DNA of 64,000 nucleotides. It comes from Tomitella gaofuii. GTDB taxonomy: Bacteria > Actinomycetota > Actinomycetes > Mycobacteriales > Mycobacteriaceae. The translations under genes were made by a program, and so were the position numbers. Each line of letters begins with the position of its first letter. The stretch's first letter is position 1. The notes below the pieces were generated by a model. It saw nothing but the letters and a program-made list of their open reading frames with translations. It did no database searches and was not told where the DNA came from. The stretch covers positions 2,432,954 to 2,496,953 of the forward strand of contig NZ_CP059900.1 of the NCBI RefSeq assembly GCF_014126825.1. Reading direction: 5' to 3'. Below are positions 42,779 to 53,219 of this stretch, piece after piece.

Positions 42779-43456
42779 TCAGCCGACGCTCAGGCCGGCC
42801 AGGAACGGGTTGGTGGCGCGTTCGCGCCCGATGGTGGACTGGCCACCGTGGCCGGGCAGCACCACCGTCTGCTCGTCCAGCGGCAGCAGCCGCGCGGCGA
42901 TCGAATCGAGCAGCTGCTGGTGGTCGCCGCCGGGCAGGTCGCTGCGTCCGATGGAGCCGGCGAAGAGCGTGTCCCCGGTCAGCGCCACCGGCACCGGGCC
43001 CTGCTCGGTCTGCGCGGTGGTGAGGAAGTCGACCGAGCCCTGCGTGTGCCCCGGGGTGTGCAGCACGTCGAACGCCAGGCCGGCGAGCTCGAGATGGTCG
43101 CCCTGCACCAGCGCGATGACCTCGTCGGGCTCGGCGAACTCCGCGTCGCCGATGATCCGCGCCATGCCCGGCCCCATCCCGCGGCCCGGGTCGGCCAGCA
43201 TGTGGCGGTCCTCCGGGTGGATGTAGGCGGGGATGGAGAACTCCGCGCACACCGGCGCGACGGACCACGTGTGGTCGAGGTGCCCGTGGGTGAGCAGGAC
43301 CGCGACCGGCGTGAGTCCGTGCTGGGTGAGCACCTCGCGCAGCGGTTCCACCGCGTCCTGGCCGGGGTCGACGACGACGCACTCGCCGCCGTCGCCGGGG
43401 GCGACGAGGTAGCAGTTGGTCTGGAACATTCCGGCGGCGAATCCGGTGATGAGCAC
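42779..43456 (-). CDS. Metallo-beta-lactamase-fold hydrolase (glyoxalase II-like)
   Basis: A 225-residue MBL-fold protein, homologue of Rv2581c. Metal-binding THGHLDH (about 57-63), HTPGHTQGS (about 132-140), GDTLF and [10 protein letters not shown] supply the two-zinc site. It is shorter than true glyoxalase II, which has a C-terminal helical domain. GAGGAGGG precedes GTG 43456. Hydrolysis of a thioester such as S-lactoyl-thiol is likely; the thiol in this order would be mycothiol, by inference. Confidence 0.92.
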   Translation of the reverse strand: MLITGFAAGMFQTNCYLVAPGDGGECVVVDPGQDAVEPLREVLTQHGLTPVAVLLTHGHLDHTWSVAPVCAEFSIPAYIHPEDRHMLADPGRGMGPGMARIIGDAEFAEPDEVIALVQGDHLELAGLAFDVLHTPGHTQGSVDFLTTAQTEQGPVPVALTGDTLFAGSIGRSDLPGGDHQQLLDSIAARLLPLDEQTVVLPGHGGQSTIGRERATNPFLAGLSVG

Positions 43457-43633
43457 GGCGCCCTCCTCTCGCTGCCGGCCGGTCGGCCGGTGTTCTGCGG
43501 GCCGCCCGGCGGCGTGCTGCCCGACGGGGTCTCGGGGCCCAAGCCTATGCTGCTCGGCGGGGCCGCTCGACCCCGGACCGCCGGCGTGTGCGGGCCACCA
43601 CCGCCAGCGGACCCCGCGACGGAAGGAGCCGCG

Positions 43634-44401
43634 ATGCGCACGGTGCCGCGGCGTCGCGCACGGCCCCGCCCCCGCGCCGTCCCGGCCGCACCGTCCGTGG
43701 CCGCCGCCGTCCTCACCACCGCCGTGCTCGCGGCGGCGTGCTCGTCGGGCGGCCCGGCCGCTCCGGACTCCGCGGGCGCTCCGGAGCAGGCCGACGGCAT
43801 CTCCTGCTCCTACCCGGACTCCGGATCCCCAGCGCGCCCGGTGGAACGCCCGGCGAGCCTCGGCGTCCCCGACGCCGGCACGCTCCCGGTGACGCTGCGC
43901 ACCAGCGCCGGCGAGATCGGTGTGACCCTGGACCGCGCATCGGCCCCGTGCGCCGTGCACAGCCTCGCCTCGCTGGCCCGCCAGAAGTTCTATGTGCACA
44001 CCCCGTGCCACCGTCTCACCACCCCGCCGGCGGCCGTGTTCCTGCTGCAGTGCGGCGATCCGACGGGCACCGGGGCGGGCGGCCCCGGCTATGCCGTGCA
44101 GGACGAGCCGCCTGCGGGGCTCGCCCCCGCGCCCGGCGCCACCGGCAAGGCCGTGTACCCGCGCGGCACGGTGGCGTTGTCCAACCACGGGGTGCCGGAT
44201 TCGGGCGGCAGCCAGTTCTTCCTGGTGTACCGGGACAGCCCGCTGCCGCCGACGTACTCCGTCCTGGGGAGCGTCGATGCGGCGTCCCTGCCGGTGCTCG
44301 ACGCGATCGCGGCAGCGGGCACCGACGGCGCCTCGTCCCCCGGCGACGGTCGCCCGCTGAAGCCGGTGATGCTGCGCTCGATCGTCCTGCCCTCCGGGTG
44401 A
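43634..44401 (+). CDS. ppiB: Secreted cyclophilin-type peptidyl-prolyl cis-trans isomerase (lipoprotein)
   Basis: A 255-residue protein with signal sequence and lipobox VLAAACSS (Cys36), followed by a low-complexity spacer and a cyclophilin domain (about 75-255). It has HRLTTPPAAVFLLQCGDPTGTG, GTVALSNHG and GSQFFLVY. The catalytic Arg is conserved (HRL) but the usual QGGD is LQCGD. Position next to rel matches Rv2582 (ppiB). AAGGAG precedes ATG 43634. It is the only + strand gene in the housekeeping block from 39.4 kb to the right edge; it converges on rel, 28 bases apart. Confidence 0.93.
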   Translation: MRTVPRRRARPRPRAVPAAPSVAAAVLTTAVLAAACSSGGPAAPDSAGAPEQADGISCSYPDSGSPARPVERPASLGVPDAGTLPVTLRTSAGEIGVTLDRASAPCAVHSLASLARQKFYVHTPCHRLTTPPAAVFLLQCGDPTGTGAGGPGYAVQDEPPAGLAPAPGATGKAVYPRGTVALSNHGVPDSGGSQFFLVYRDSPLPPTYSVLGSVDAASLPVLDAIAAAGTDGASSPGDGRPLKPVMLRSIVLPSG

Positions 44402-44429
44402 GGCCCTCCCGCCGCGCCACCGGCCGGGC

Positions 44430-46901
44430 CTACGACGCCGACGTCACCCGGTAGACGTCGTAGACGCCCTCCACGTTGCGCACCACCGCCAGCACGTGGC
44501 CCAGATGCTTCGGGTCGCCCATCTCGAAGGTGAACTTGCTGATGGCCACCCGGTCACCCGAGGTCGTGACGGCGGCGGACAGGATGTTGACCTTCTCGTC
44601 CGCGAGGACCTTGGTGACGTCCGAGAGCAGCCGATGCCGGTCGAGCGCCTCCACCTGGATCGCCACGAGGAACACCGACGACGAGGTGGGCGACCAGGAC
44701 ACCTCCAGGATGCGGTCGGACTGTTCACGCAGCGACGACGCGTTGGTGCAGTCGACGCGGTGCACGCTCACCCCGCCGCCGCGGGTGACGAAGCCCATGA
44801 TCTCGTCGCCGGGCACCGGGGTGCAGCACTTGGCCAGCTTGGTCATCACCCCCTCCATGCCCGTCACGAGCACGCCGGTGTCGCTGCTGGCGGGCTTGTG
44901 CGCGGGCACCGTCGACGGGGTGGAGCGCTCGGCCAGCTCCTCCTCCACGTCGCCGATGCCGCCGAAGTGCGCGATCAGCCGGCTCACCACGTGCTGCGCG
45001 GACACCTGGTGCTCGCCCACCGCCGTGTACAGCGCCGTCACATCCTGGTAGCGCAACTCCTTGGCCACCGCCGCCATCGAGTCGGCGTTCATGATGCGCT
45101 GCAGGGGCAGGCCCTCGCGGCGCACGGCCTTGCTGATGGCCTCTTTACCCGATTCGAGGGACTCCTCGCGGCGCTCCTTGGCGAACCACTGCCGGATCTT
45201 GGCCTTGGCGCGCGGCGAGACCACGAAGCTCTGCCAATCGCGGCTGGGCCCGGCATTGGGGGCCTTGGAGGTGAACACCTCGACCACCTCGCCGTTCTCG
45301 AGCTGCCGCTCGAGCGCCACCAGGCGCCCGTTGATGCGGGCGCCGATGCACTTGTGGCCCACTTCGGTGTGCACGGCGTAGGCGAAGTCCACCGGGGTGG
45401 AGCCGGCGGGCAGCGTCACCACGTCGCCCTTGGGGGTGAACACGAAGATCTCGCGCACCGCCAGGTCGTAGCGCAGCGATTCGAGGAACTCCCCCGGGTC
45501 CGCCGCCTCCCGCTGCCAGTCGAGGAGTTGGCGCATCCACGCCATGTCGTCGAGCTCGGAGGAATCCTTGCCCGTCTTGGCGCCGTTCTTGCCGCGCAAC
45601 TCCTTGTACCGCCAGTGCGCGGCGATGCCGAACTCGGCGGTGCGGTGCATCTCATGGGTGCGGATCTGCACCTCCAGCGGCTTGCCCTCGGGGCCCACCA
45701 CGGTGGTGTGCAGCGATTGGTAGACGCCGTAGCGGGGCTGGGCGATGTAGTCCTTGAACCGCCCGGCCATCGGCTGCCACAGCGAGTGCACCACGCCGAC
45801 GGCGGCGTAGCAGTCGCGCACCTCGTCGCACAGGATCCGGATGCCCACCAGGTCGTGGATGTCGTCGAAGTCGCGCCCCTTGACGATCATCTTCTGGTAG
45901 ATCGACCAGTAATGCTTGGGCCTGCCCTCGACCACCGCCTGGATGCGCGAGGCCACCAGGTTGCGGCTCACCATGGAGCGCACCTTGGCCAGGTAGGTGT
46001 CGCGCGACGGGGCGCGGTCGGCCACCAGGCGCACGATCTCGTCGTACTTCTTGGGGTGCAGGATGGCGAACGCGAGGTCTTCGAGCTCCCACTTGACCGT
46101 GGCCATACCCAGCCTGTGCGCCAGCGGCGCGATGACCTCGAGCGTCTCCTTGGCCTTGCGGGCCTGCTTCTCCGGCGGCAGGAACCGCATGGTGCGCATG
46201 TTGTGCAGCCGGTCCGCCACCTTGATCACCAGCACGCGCGGGTCGCGCGCCATCGCGATGATCATCTTGCGGATGGTCTCGGCCTCCGCCGCCGCACCGA
46301 AATCCACCTTGTCCAGCTTGGTGACGCCGTCGACCAGGTGCGCCACCTCCTCACCGAACTCGGCGGTGAGCTGCTCGAGGGTGTAGCCGGTGTCCTCGAC
46401 GGTGTCGTGCAGCAGCGCCGCGGTGAGCGTGGTGGTGTCCATGCCCAGTTCGGCGAGGATCGTGGCCACCGCCAGCGGATGGGTGATGTACGGGTCGCCG
46501 GACTTGCGCATCTGCGTGGCGTGCCGCTCGGCGGCCACGTCGTAGGCGCGCTGCAGCTGCGAGAGGTCCGCCTTGGGGTAGACCTCCCGGTGCAGGGCGG
46601 CCAGCGGCTCGAGCACCGGCGCGACCGCCGCGTGCCGCTGGCCGGTGATGCGCCGGGCCAGCCGCGCCCGCACCCGGCGCGAGGCGGACGCCGAGGCCCC
46701 TGGCCCCTGCGAGGCGACCGGCGCTGCCGCACCTGAGGCGGGTGTGCTCCCGGGCTTCGCCGCGCCCGACGCGGGCTTTCCGCCCGATGAATCGGCTGCG
46801 CCCGCCGGGTCGTGCGCGCCGCCGGCACCCGTGGTGCCGGACCGGCCCGCGGCGTGGTCCGGCCGCGACGCCGTCACGCCGGCATCGACCTTCTTGCCCA
46901 C
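44430..46901 (-). CDS. rel: Bifunctional (p)ppGpp synthetase/hydrolase
   Basis: An 823-residue Rel/SpoT-type enzyme that makes and degrades (p)ppGpp in the stringent response. An 80-residue Gly/Ala/Pro-rich leader precedes the HD hydrolase domain ([31 protein letters not shown]). Then come the synthetase domain ([15 protein letters not shown], about 315-329), TGS domain ([20 protein letters not shown]) and the C-terminal ACT domain. The mycobacterial protein is about 790 residues, so the leader is the main difference. AGGAGG precedes GTG 46901. Order rel-apt-lipoprotein-secF is as in M. tuberculosis. Confidence 0.96.
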   Translation of the reverse strand: MGKKVDAGVTASRPDHAAGRSGTTGAGGAHDPAGAADSSGGKPASGAAKPGSTPASGAAAPVASQGPGASASASRRVRARLARRITGQRHAAVAPVLEPLAALHREVYPKADLSQLQRAYDVAAERHATQMRKSGDPYITHPLAVATILAELGMDTTTLTAALLHDTVEDTGYTLEQLTAEFGEEVAHLVDGVTKLDKVDFGAAAEAETIRKMIIAMARDPRVLVIKVADRLHNMRTMRFLPPEKQARKAKETLEVIAPLAHRLGMATVKWELEDLAFAILHPKKYDEIVRLVADRAPSRDTYLAKVRSMVSRNLVASRIQAVVEGRPKHYWSIYQKMIVKGRDFDDIHDLVGIRILCDEVRDCYAAVGVVHSLWQPMAGRFKDYIAQPRYGVYQSLHTTVVGPEGKPLEVQIRTHEMHRTAEFGIAAHWRYKELRGKNGAKTGKDSSELDDMAWMRQLLDWQREAADPGEFLESLRYDLAVREIFVFTPKGDVVTLPAGSTPVDFAYAVHTEVGHKCIGARINGRLVALERQLENGEVVEVFTSKAPNAGPSRDWQSFVVSPRAKAKIRQWFAKERREESLESGKEAISKAVRREGLPLQRIMNADSMAAVAKELRYQDVTALYTAVGEHQVSAQHVVSRLIAHFGGIGDVEEELAERSTPSTVPAHKPASSDTGVLVTGMEGVMTKLAKCCTPVPGDEIMGFVTRGGGVSVHRVDCTNASSLREQSDRILEVSWSPTSSSVFLVAIQVEALDRHRLLSDVTKVLADEKVNILSAAVTTSGDRVAISKFTFEMGDPKHLGHVLAVVRNVEGVYDVYRVTSAS

Positions 46902-46950
46902 GAGGCCACCTCCTGCCCACCGGATCGTCGTGCTGCCACGACTCTATCGC

Positions 46951-47514
46951 TCAGACCGTGGTCAGGCAGTGCAGTCCCACACCGTCGAGGCGCTCCCGGC
47001 CGCCCAGCCCCGGCACCTCGGCGACCACGGCCACCGCTTCCACGATGGCGCCGCAGCGCTCGAGCAGATCCACCGAGGCCCGCAGCGTGCCTCCGGTGGC
47101 CAGCACGTCGTCGACCACCAGCACGCGGCGCCCCTCGAGCGGGATCGCCTCCGCCGGGACCTCCAGCGCGGCGCTGCCGTACTCCAGGGCGTATTCCTCG
47201 CCGTGCACCGGCGGGGGCAGCTTGCCCTTCTTGCGCACCGCCAGAACCCCGGTGCCCAGTTCCAGGGCCACGCCGGCCCCCAGCAGGAAGCCGCGGGCGT
47301 CGATGCCGGCGACGAGGTCCACCCGGCCCACCGCCGGCGCGGCCAGCGCGCGCATGATCGACCGGAGCGCCGGCCCGTCCGCGAACACCGGGGTCAGGTC
47401 GGTGAACAGCACTCCCGGCTGGGGGAAGTCGGGAACGTGGCGCGCGAGCCGCCCGATGCTCTCGACCGCCGCCGCCACCTCCGCGCGCGCATCGAGCGGA
47501 TCCGGGGCTGTCAC
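46951..47514 (-). CDS. apt: Adenine phosphoribosyltransferase
   Basis: A 187-residue type I phosphoribosyltransferase converting adenine and PRPP to AMP in purine salvage. FPQPGVLFTDLTPV (about 30-43), the adenine-site GIDARGFLLG and the PRPP loop VLVVDDVLATGGT (about 128-140) are complete. Start GTG 47512-47514 overlaps the stop of the upstream lipoprotein (GTGA). A longer in-frame opening exists but has no family support. 49 bases separate it from rel. Confidence 0.95.
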   Translation of the reverse strand: MTAPDPLDARAEVAAAVESIGRLARHVPDFPQPGVLFTDLTPVFADGPALRSIMRALAAPAVGRVDLVAGIDARGFLLGAGVALELGTGVLAVRKKGKLPPPVHGEEYALEYGSAALEVPAEAIPLEGRRVLVVDDVLATGGTLRASVDLLERCGAIVEAVAVVAEVPGLGGRERLDGVGLHCLTTV

Positions 47515-49394
47515 TTGAGTACCATCCACCGGTCCATGTTCCACCCGGCGCCCGCCCATGATGTCGTCGGGGCCCCCGCATGCAGGCCGCCGACGAAGGA
47601 CGTCTGCCGGGGCGTGCGGTACAGCGGCAGCGTCGGCATCTCATCCCACAGGATCTGTTCGGCCTCGCGCGTCAGCCCCAGGGCGTCGGCGCCGTCCGGG
47701 GTGACCTGCAAACGCTCGACGATCTCGTCGAAGCGGCCGTGGGAGAAGCCGCCGATGTTGCCCGATGCGCCGGTGGTCAGCGCCGCCAGCCGCGCCACCG
47801 GGGTCGCCGGTCCACGCGGCGGACCCGCCTGCGACCCGCCCGTGCCGCCCAACACCGCGTCGACCGTGCCGTCCGTGAGCGCCTGCGGGGTGAACGCGGC
47901 CGCGCCGGCATCTTCGATCCGGATGCCGGCCGGCGCGCACGCCTCCGCCATCAGCGCCACCACGGCGGCCCGGCGCGCATCCGGCGCCCGGTAGCCGACG
48001 CGCACCGTGAGCCCCTCGAGCCCCGCCTTGTCCAGCGCCGCCTGTGCGGCCGCCACGTCCGGTTCGACGAACCCGCCGCCCGCAGTGCCCGCGACGAACC
48101 CGTAGGCGAGCGTGCCGGGAAGGGTGCTGCGCGAATTCTGCACCGGCGAAGCGTCGACGGCTTCCGCTTCCGACTCTGTGCCGCCTTGCTTCGGGCCGTC
48201 CGGGGCAGAGCCGTCGGCGGCAGAGCCGTCGGGGGCGGAGCCGTCGGGCGCGAACTCGGCGGCGATCCGCCCGCGCGGCACGCACGCGGCCACCGCCCGG
48301 CGCGCCGCTGCAGTGGCCAGCGGGCCACGGTCGGCGAAGACGAGCTGTTCGACGTCGTCGGTGGCGTGCACTGTCGTCGCGTAGCCGTCGCCCAGTGCCA
48401 TCGCCTGCTTGGCGCCGGCCCCGGTGTCGACCACCTCCACCTCGCCGTCGGAGACGAGGGTGTTCACCGATGCGTTGCGCGGGTGGATCGCGATCCGCTC
48501 GGTGCGGGCCTCGTCCCCCCACCATGACGCGTTGGCGACCAGTTCGATGCTGCCGTCCTCGTCCACCGAATCCAGCCGGTACGGGCCCGACGACACGAAC
48601 ACGTCCGGGTCCACCGTGCCCGCAGTCAACGTGAAGGCGGTGTTCCAGTAGTCCGCGACGGTCCGCAGGACGTCGAGGTCCCTGTCCCGCACCGCCTGCA
48701 CGATGTTCACACCGGCGGCCGCCGGCGCGGCAGGCGTCGCGCTCGCTCCGCCGTCCGCCCCGTCCGTGTCCTCCGCCCCGGCCCCCGGGTCGATCCCCGC
48801 GGCGCCCTGGGCGACGATGTGCGACGGGAGCATGCTCGTGGCGCCGAACGCGGACCGCCAGTCCGTCACGGCCCGCTCGCCCTTGTAGTGCACGACGGCG
48901 TCTCGGCTTCCCGGTTCGCAGTCGATCGCGGCGATCTGCTCCATCACCGGGTCCACCGGGGCGTCGAAGAGCGCGACCGGGGCGCCGTCCGCGCCGGGGA
49001 CGGTGAACATTCCGCTCTGCGCCGCCCAGGCCAGCACCATGTCGTCGCAGACGACGGGCGCCCCGTCCGAGTACCGCGCCGCCGGGTTGATCCGGTACTG
49101 GATGCTCGAAGGGTCTCCGGGCACCGGGGTGACGGTGCCGAAATCGGTGTCCGCGATGGTCTCACCGTGCGGCCCCGGGTAGCTGAAGCCCGTCTGCACC
49201 CGGACGAACGCCTGCCGCGCCGCGGAGTCCGCGCCGGTGGTCGAGGCGACGTTGTAGGTGGGCACCGCGCCGTCGATGACGTATCCGATGCCCGCGGCCG
49301 GCGATCCGCCCGACGAGCACGACGCGACCAGGCCCACCGCCGTACCGGCCGCCACCAGCGCCGCGAGTGCCCTCACCGGCCGCCGCGCCCGCAC
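47511..49394 (-). CDS. Peptide-type ABC transporter solute-binding lipoprotein (Rv2585c-like)
   Basis: A 627-residue SBP family 5 protein. Signal peptide with lipobox GLVASC (Cys26); SBP_bac_5 landmarks include PAARYSDGAPVVCDDMVLAW (about 105-125) and SSGPYRLDSVDEDG (about 265-278). An Ala/Asp-rich insert at about 200-225 and a tandem repeat around 380-397 (APDGS/AADGS units, DNA repeats at about 48205-48249) interrupt the fold. It lacks adjacent permease and ATPase genes, as does Rv2585c. GTG 49394 begins two bases after the secF stop. Probably part of the sec operon. Confidence 0.9.
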   Translation of the reverse strand: MRARRPVRALAALVAAGTAVGLVASCSSGGSPAAGIGYVIDGAVPTYNVASTTGADSAARQAFVRVQTGFSYPGPHGETIADTDFGTVTPVPGDPSSIQYRINPAARYSDGAPVVCDDMVLAWAAQSGMFTVPGADGAPVALFDAPVDPVMEQIAAIDCEPGSRDAVVHYKGERAVTDWRSAFGATSMLPSHIVAQGAAGIDPGAGAEDTDGADGGASATPAAPAAAGVNIVQAVRDRDLDVLRTVADYWNTAFTLTAGTVDPDVFVSSGPYRLDSVDEDGSIELVANASWWGDEARTERIAIHPRNASVNTLVSDGEVEVVDTGAGAKQAMALGDGYATTVHATDDVEQLVFADRGPLATAAARRAVAACVPRGRIAAEFAPDGSAPDGSAADGSAPDGPKQGGTESEAEAVDASPVQNSRSTLPGTLAYGFVAGTAGGGFVEPDVAAAQAALDKAGLEGLTVRVGYRAPDARRAAVVALMAEACAPAGIRIEDAGAAAFTPQALTDGTVDAVLGGTGGSQAGPPRGPATPVARLAALTTGASGNIGGFSHGRFDEIVERLQVTPDGADALGLTREAEQILWDEMPTLPLYRTPRQTSFVGGLHAGAPTTSWAGAGWNMDRWMVLK

Positions 49395-49396
49395 GG

Positions 49397-50665
49397 TCAG
49401 CGCCGCTTCCGCCGCTTCGATGCGGGCCGCGCTCCCGGCCGCGGCTTCGTCGCCGTGCCGGAGACCCCCGCCCGCGGCCTGCCGCCGCCGGCCGCACCGC
49501 CGCCGCTCGCGTTCGCGCCGTCGCGCGCGACATCCCCGGAATCACCATCGGCGGAGTCGCCCTCACCGTCGGCGACGTCATCGTCGTCGGCCGCGGCGTG
49601 GCCCGCCGCCGCGCGCTCCTCGGCGCGGGCGCGGCGTTCGTAGACCTTCTTGTTGTGGCCCTTGATCTTCGCGTGCATCTCTTTGAACGTCACGAGCAGC
49701 GGCGTGGCCGTGCAGATGGACGAGTAGGTGCCCACGGTGATGCCGATGAGCAGGACCAGTGCCAGGTCCTTGAGCGTGCCGACGCCGAGCATCCACACCG
49801 CGATGACCATCAGAGCGAGGATCGGCAGAATCGTGGTGAGCGAGGTGTTGATCGAGCGCATGAGCGTCTGGTTGACCGCCAGGTTCGCCTGCTCCGCATA
49901 GGTGCGTCTGCGTTGGTGGAACAGTCCCTCGACGTTCTCCTCCACCTTGTCGAAGACCACCACCGTGTCGTACAGCGAATAGCCGAGGATCGTCAGCAGA
50001 CCGATGACCGTCGCCGGCGACACCTCGAATCCGACGAGCGAGTAGATGCCTGCCGTGACGATCAGGTCCAGCAGCACCGCCAGCAGCGCTGCGAAGGCCA
50101 TATCCCGTTCGAACCTGATGGCGATGTACACCCCCACCAGCACCAGGAAGACGACGAGGGCGAAGATCGCCTTCTTCGTGATCTCCCCGCCCCAGGTGGA
50201 GCTGACGGCCGAGACGCCGATCGTGTCGATCGTGGGCGTCCCGTCTGCGCCCACCGGTTGGAAAGCGTCGAACAGCGCCTGTCGGAGCTCGACGGACTGC
50301 GGCACGCTCAGCGTCTCCGCCTGGATGAGGAACGACGACGAGCCGCCCGAGCCGACCGTCTGCACCGACACCGGCTCGTTCCCGATGGCCTCTTCGAACA
50401 CATCGGCGACCTCGCTGGTGGTGGCCTGCGGGGTGGTCGGGAAGGTGATGCGCGACCCGCCCTCGAAGTCGATGCCGAAGGTGAAGCCGCGGATCGCGAT
50501 GCTCAGGATGCACACCAGCACCACGACGCCGGTGACGATGTAGAACTGCCGGCGCCGGGAGATGATCTGGAACGCTCCGGTACCCGTGTAAAGCTTGGAG
50601 AAGAACCCCCGGCCCCCACTCGAGGGCGGCGGGGTCTTGACCGCTGCGGTGGTGTTCTCGCCCAT
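49397..50665 (-). CDS. secF: Protein translocase subunit SecF
   Basis: A 422-residue RND-like membrane protein that with SecD uses the proton gradient to complete Sec export. Six transmembrane helices; GIDFEGGSRI (about 65-74) after helix 1 and GYSLYDTVVVFDKVEEN (about 230-246) in helix 4-5 are the family signatures. A hydrophilic Asp/Ala/Gly/Arg-rich tail of about 80 residues follows the last helix. ATG 50663-50665 comes one base after the secD stop. Confidence 0.96.
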   Translation of the reverse strand: MGENTTAAVKTPPPSSGGRGFFSKLYTGTGAFQIISRRRQFYIVTGVVVLVCILSIAIRGFTFGIDFEGGSRITFPTTPQATTSEVADVFEEAIGNEPVSVQTVGSGGSSSFLIQAETLSVPQSVELRQALFDAFQPVGADGTPTIDTIGVSAVSSTWGGEITKKAIFALVVFLVLVGVYIAIRFERDMAFAALLAVLLDLIVTAGIYSLVGFEVSPATVIGLLTILGYSLYDTVVVFDKVEENVEGLFHQRRRTYAEQANLAVNQTLMRSINTSLTTILPILALMVIAVWMLGVGTLKDLALVLLIGITVGTYSSICTATPLLVTFKEMHAKIKGHNKKVYERRARAEERAAAGHAAADDDDVADGEGDSADGDSGDVARDGANASGGGAAGGGRPRAGVSGTATKPRPGARPASKRRKRR

Positions 50666-50666
50666 C

Positions 50667-52472
50667 TCAGCTCTCCTTCGCGGCCGCGGCCAACGCCGCC
50701 GCCTTGCGTTCGCGGGCCACGTCGGACATCGCTCCGAGTCCGTTCCAGCGGGGATTCGCCGCCCACTGCTTGGTGGACGCGATGTGCAGCAGCGGGTGCG
50801 TCACCAGGAACACCACGACTAGGTCGAGGATCGTCGTGAGGCCCAGCGTGAACGCGAAGCCCTTGACGTCGCCGATAGCAAGGAAGTACAACACCGCAGC
50901 GCCGATGATGCTCACCGTGTTGCCGGACAGGATCGTGCGGCGAGCGCGCGCCCACCCGCGCGGCACTGCCGAGCGGAAGCTGCGCCCCTCGCGTATCTCA
51001 TCCTTGACGCGTTCGAAATAGACGACGAACGAGTCGGCCGTGGTGCCGATGCCGATGATGAGACCCGCGATGCCGGCGAGATCCAGGCTGTATCCGATCG
51101 ATCTGCCGAGCAGCACCAGCAGGGCGTAGACGAGGATGCCGGACAATATCAGCGACAGCGAGATGAGCACGCCGAGCGCCCGGTAGTACGCCAGGCAGTA
51201 CAACAGCACGAGGATCAGGCCCACCAGGCCGGCGATGAGGCCCGCCTTGAGCGAGGACAGCCCCAGCGTGGCCGAGACGGTCTTGGCGTCGGACTGCGAG
51301 AACGACAGCGGCAACGAACCGTACTTGAGCTGGTTGGCCAGCGACTGCGCCTCGGACTGCGAGAAATTGCCGTAGATGGACGTCGCGCTGCCCGCGGGCG
51401 TGACGCCCTGGATGACCGGCGCGCTGATCACCTCGGTGTCGAGGACGAAGGCGGCGCGCTTCTGCAGGTTTTCGCGGGTGAAGTCCGCCCACACCTGACT
51501 GGCGTCCGGCTTGAACTCCAGCGAGACGATGTAGCCGCCCTGCTGCTGGTCGAACTGCGACTGGGCGTTGGCGATCTGTTCGCCCTTGATGATGGCCGGG
51601 CCGAGCAGCAACACCTCCTGCCCGTTGGCGTTGCAGGCGACGAGCGGCAGCGTCGGGTCGTCGTTTCCGCGCAGCGGGTCCTCGCCGACGCACCCTGTGG
51701 CGGCGAGGTCGCTCATGGATTGCTGCTGCACCGCAGGGTCGGTGCTCTGCCGGGTCTTCTTGGCGGCCTCGATCTCCTCGCGGGCCTTGTCCGTCATCGC
51801 CGCCTCCGCCGGCGACTGCGCCGACACGCCGGGCGCGGTCGATGCATCGCCGCCCGAGGGTGCCGGCGTCGGCGCCGGGGCTTCCGGCGCGTCCTCCCCG
51901 GACGCGGGCGCAGGCGTGTCGCCGGGCGCGGCGAGCGGGTAGACGCGGTTCTGCGGGGCGGGGGCCCCGTCCGATTCGGCCGGCGCCCCACCGGACGTTC
52001 CCGGCGCGGGCACGGAGGGCGCGGACGGGTTCTCCGGCGCGGACGGGGCAGCGGGGTTCGCGGGAGCCGGCGGCGCCCCGGCGCCCGCGCCGACGGGCTG
52101 CGACTGCAGGACCGGTCGGATCGTCAACTTGGCCGTCTGCCCGAGGCTCTTGGCGGCCTCGCCGTCACTGCCGGGGACGGTGATGACGATGTTGTCGCCG
52201 TCCACCACCACGCTGGCGCCGGAGACGCCCAGCCCGTTGACACGGGACTCGATGATCTTGCGCGCCTGGTCCAGACTCTCGTCGCTGGGGCTGCTGCCGT
52301 CCGGCGTGCGTGCGGTGAGCGTGACGGACGTCCCGCCCTGCAGGTCGATACCCAGCTGCGGCGTCGGCTCGCGGTCGCCCGTGAAGAACACGAGCGCGTA
52401 CAGCACTGCCACGATGACGCCGAACAGCGCAAGGTAGCGGGCGGGATGGAACTGCCCGGATTTTTTCGCCAC
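50667..52472 (-). CDS. secD: Protein translocase subunit SecD
   Basis: A 601-residue partner of SecF. Helix 1 is at about 13-31, followed by LGIDLQGGTSVTL. A Pro/Ala-rich stretch of about 85 residues (about 128-213) is inserted into the first periplasmic domain, then FVLDTEVISAPVIQG and the C-terminal five helices with AGIAGLIIGIGTTADSFVVYFE. Start GTG 52472 with GAGGGG upstream. Mycobacterial SecD proteins also vary in this loop, so the insertion is probably tolerated. Confidence 0.96.
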   Translation of the reverse strand: MAKKSGQFHPARYLALFGVIVAVLYALVFFTGDREPTPQLGIDLQGGTSVTLTARTPDGSSPSDESLDQARKIIESRVNGLGVSGASVVVDGDNIVITVPGSDGEAAKSLGQTAKLTIRPVLQSQPVGAGAGAPPAPANPAAPSAPENPSAPSVPAPGTSGGAPAESDGAPAPQNRVYPLAAPGDTPAPASGEDAPEAPAPTPAPSGGDASTAPGVSAQSPAEAAMTDKAREEIEAAKKTRQSTDPAVQQQSMSDLAATGCVGEDPLRGNDDPTLPLVACNANGQEVLLLGPAIIKGEQIANAQSQFDQQQGGYIVSLEFKPDASQVWADFTRENLQKRAAFVLDTEVISAPVIQGVTPAGSATSIYGNFSQSEAQSLANQLKYGSLPLSFSQSDAKTVSATLGLSSLKAGLIAGLVGLILVLLYCLAYYRALGVLISLSLILSGILVYALLVLLGRSIGYSLDLAGIAGLIIGIGTTADSFVVYFERVKDEIREGRSFRSAVPRGWARARRTILSGNTVSIIGAAVLYFLAIGDVKGFAFTLGLTTILDLVVVFLVTHPLLHIASTKQWAANPRWNGLGAMSDVARERKAAALAAAAKES

Positions 52473-52661
52473 GACGCGCGAATCCCCTCGGTGGTGTCGG
52501 TGGAACGGTGATGGTCTGGTTGTGCCGGGGCAAGCCGCACCCCGGTTCCCCCCTACCGAACCGGACGCGCCCCACGGCTACGCACCGGCGGACACCCCTG
52601 TGGCAATCTACTCGACTGTCCCGCCACGGGGGTGATCCGCGTTGCGCCACCGGTCAGATTG

Positions 52662-53114
52662 TCACGATTCGGCCACGTCCCCGTCGCGGCGGCCGCGGTC
52701 CGATCCGCGGCATGCCCCGTCGCCCTGCGCGTCGCCCGCGAAGTCCTCGGGCGTGAGGTCGTCCGCAGAGAAACCCTCGATGTCCTCCTCGGTGAAACCG
52801 TCCTGCGCATCGTCCTCGTCGGACTGGTCATACCCGGCGTCCGCGTCCTCGGCGGAGTGGCCGGTGAGGCGCTCACGGATGGCGATGCGCTCCCAGCGGG
52901 TGACGACGCCGGGCGCGATCTCGAGATCGACCGTGGTCTCCTGCAGGCCCGTGACCTCCGCGTGCATGCCCGAGGTGGTCATCACCTCGTCGCCGATGGC
53001 GAGGTTCGCCTGGGTCTCCTGCGTCTGGCGCATCGCCTTCTTCTGGCGGCGCGTCGTCAGGAACAACGGCACCATGAGCACCAGAAGGATGAGAATGAAA
53101 ATGATTCCGTCCAC
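52662..53114 (-). CDS. yajC: Preprotein translocase subunit YajC
   Basis: A 150-residue protein: one N-terminal helix (IIFILILLVLMVPLFLTT) followed by RRQKKAMRQTQ and the conserved GDEVMTTSGMHAEV (about 38-51), the YajC pattern. The C-terminal 55 residues are strongly acidic (Asp/Glu-rich), longer than in E. coli YajC (110 residues). GAGG lies ahead of GTG 53114. It precedes secD by 189 bases; the gabT gene found here in M. tuberculosis is absent. Confidence 0.93.
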   Translation of the reverse strand: MDGIIFILILLVLMVPLFLTTRRQKKAMRQTQETQANLAIGDEVMTTSGMHAEVTGLQETTVDLEIAPGVVTRWERIAIRERLTGHSAEDADAGYDQSDEDDAQDGFTEEDIEGFSADDLTPEDFAGDAQGDGACRGSDRGRRDGDVAES

Positions 53115-53219
53115 GCGATCGACCTCGCCCAACTCTCGAAACGTCACTTCGTGCGCGTGATCGCACGAACCACCAGTGTGCCACCTGCGGCGTCGGCGCG
53201 CCGCCACGGTACCGCCGGA

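Noticed and set aside
44496-46736. 746-codon open frame antisense to rel
   Set aside because: Typical high-GC shadow frame: composition is His/Gly/Val/Arg-rich and it has no motif, while the opposite strand encodes a complete Rel protein.
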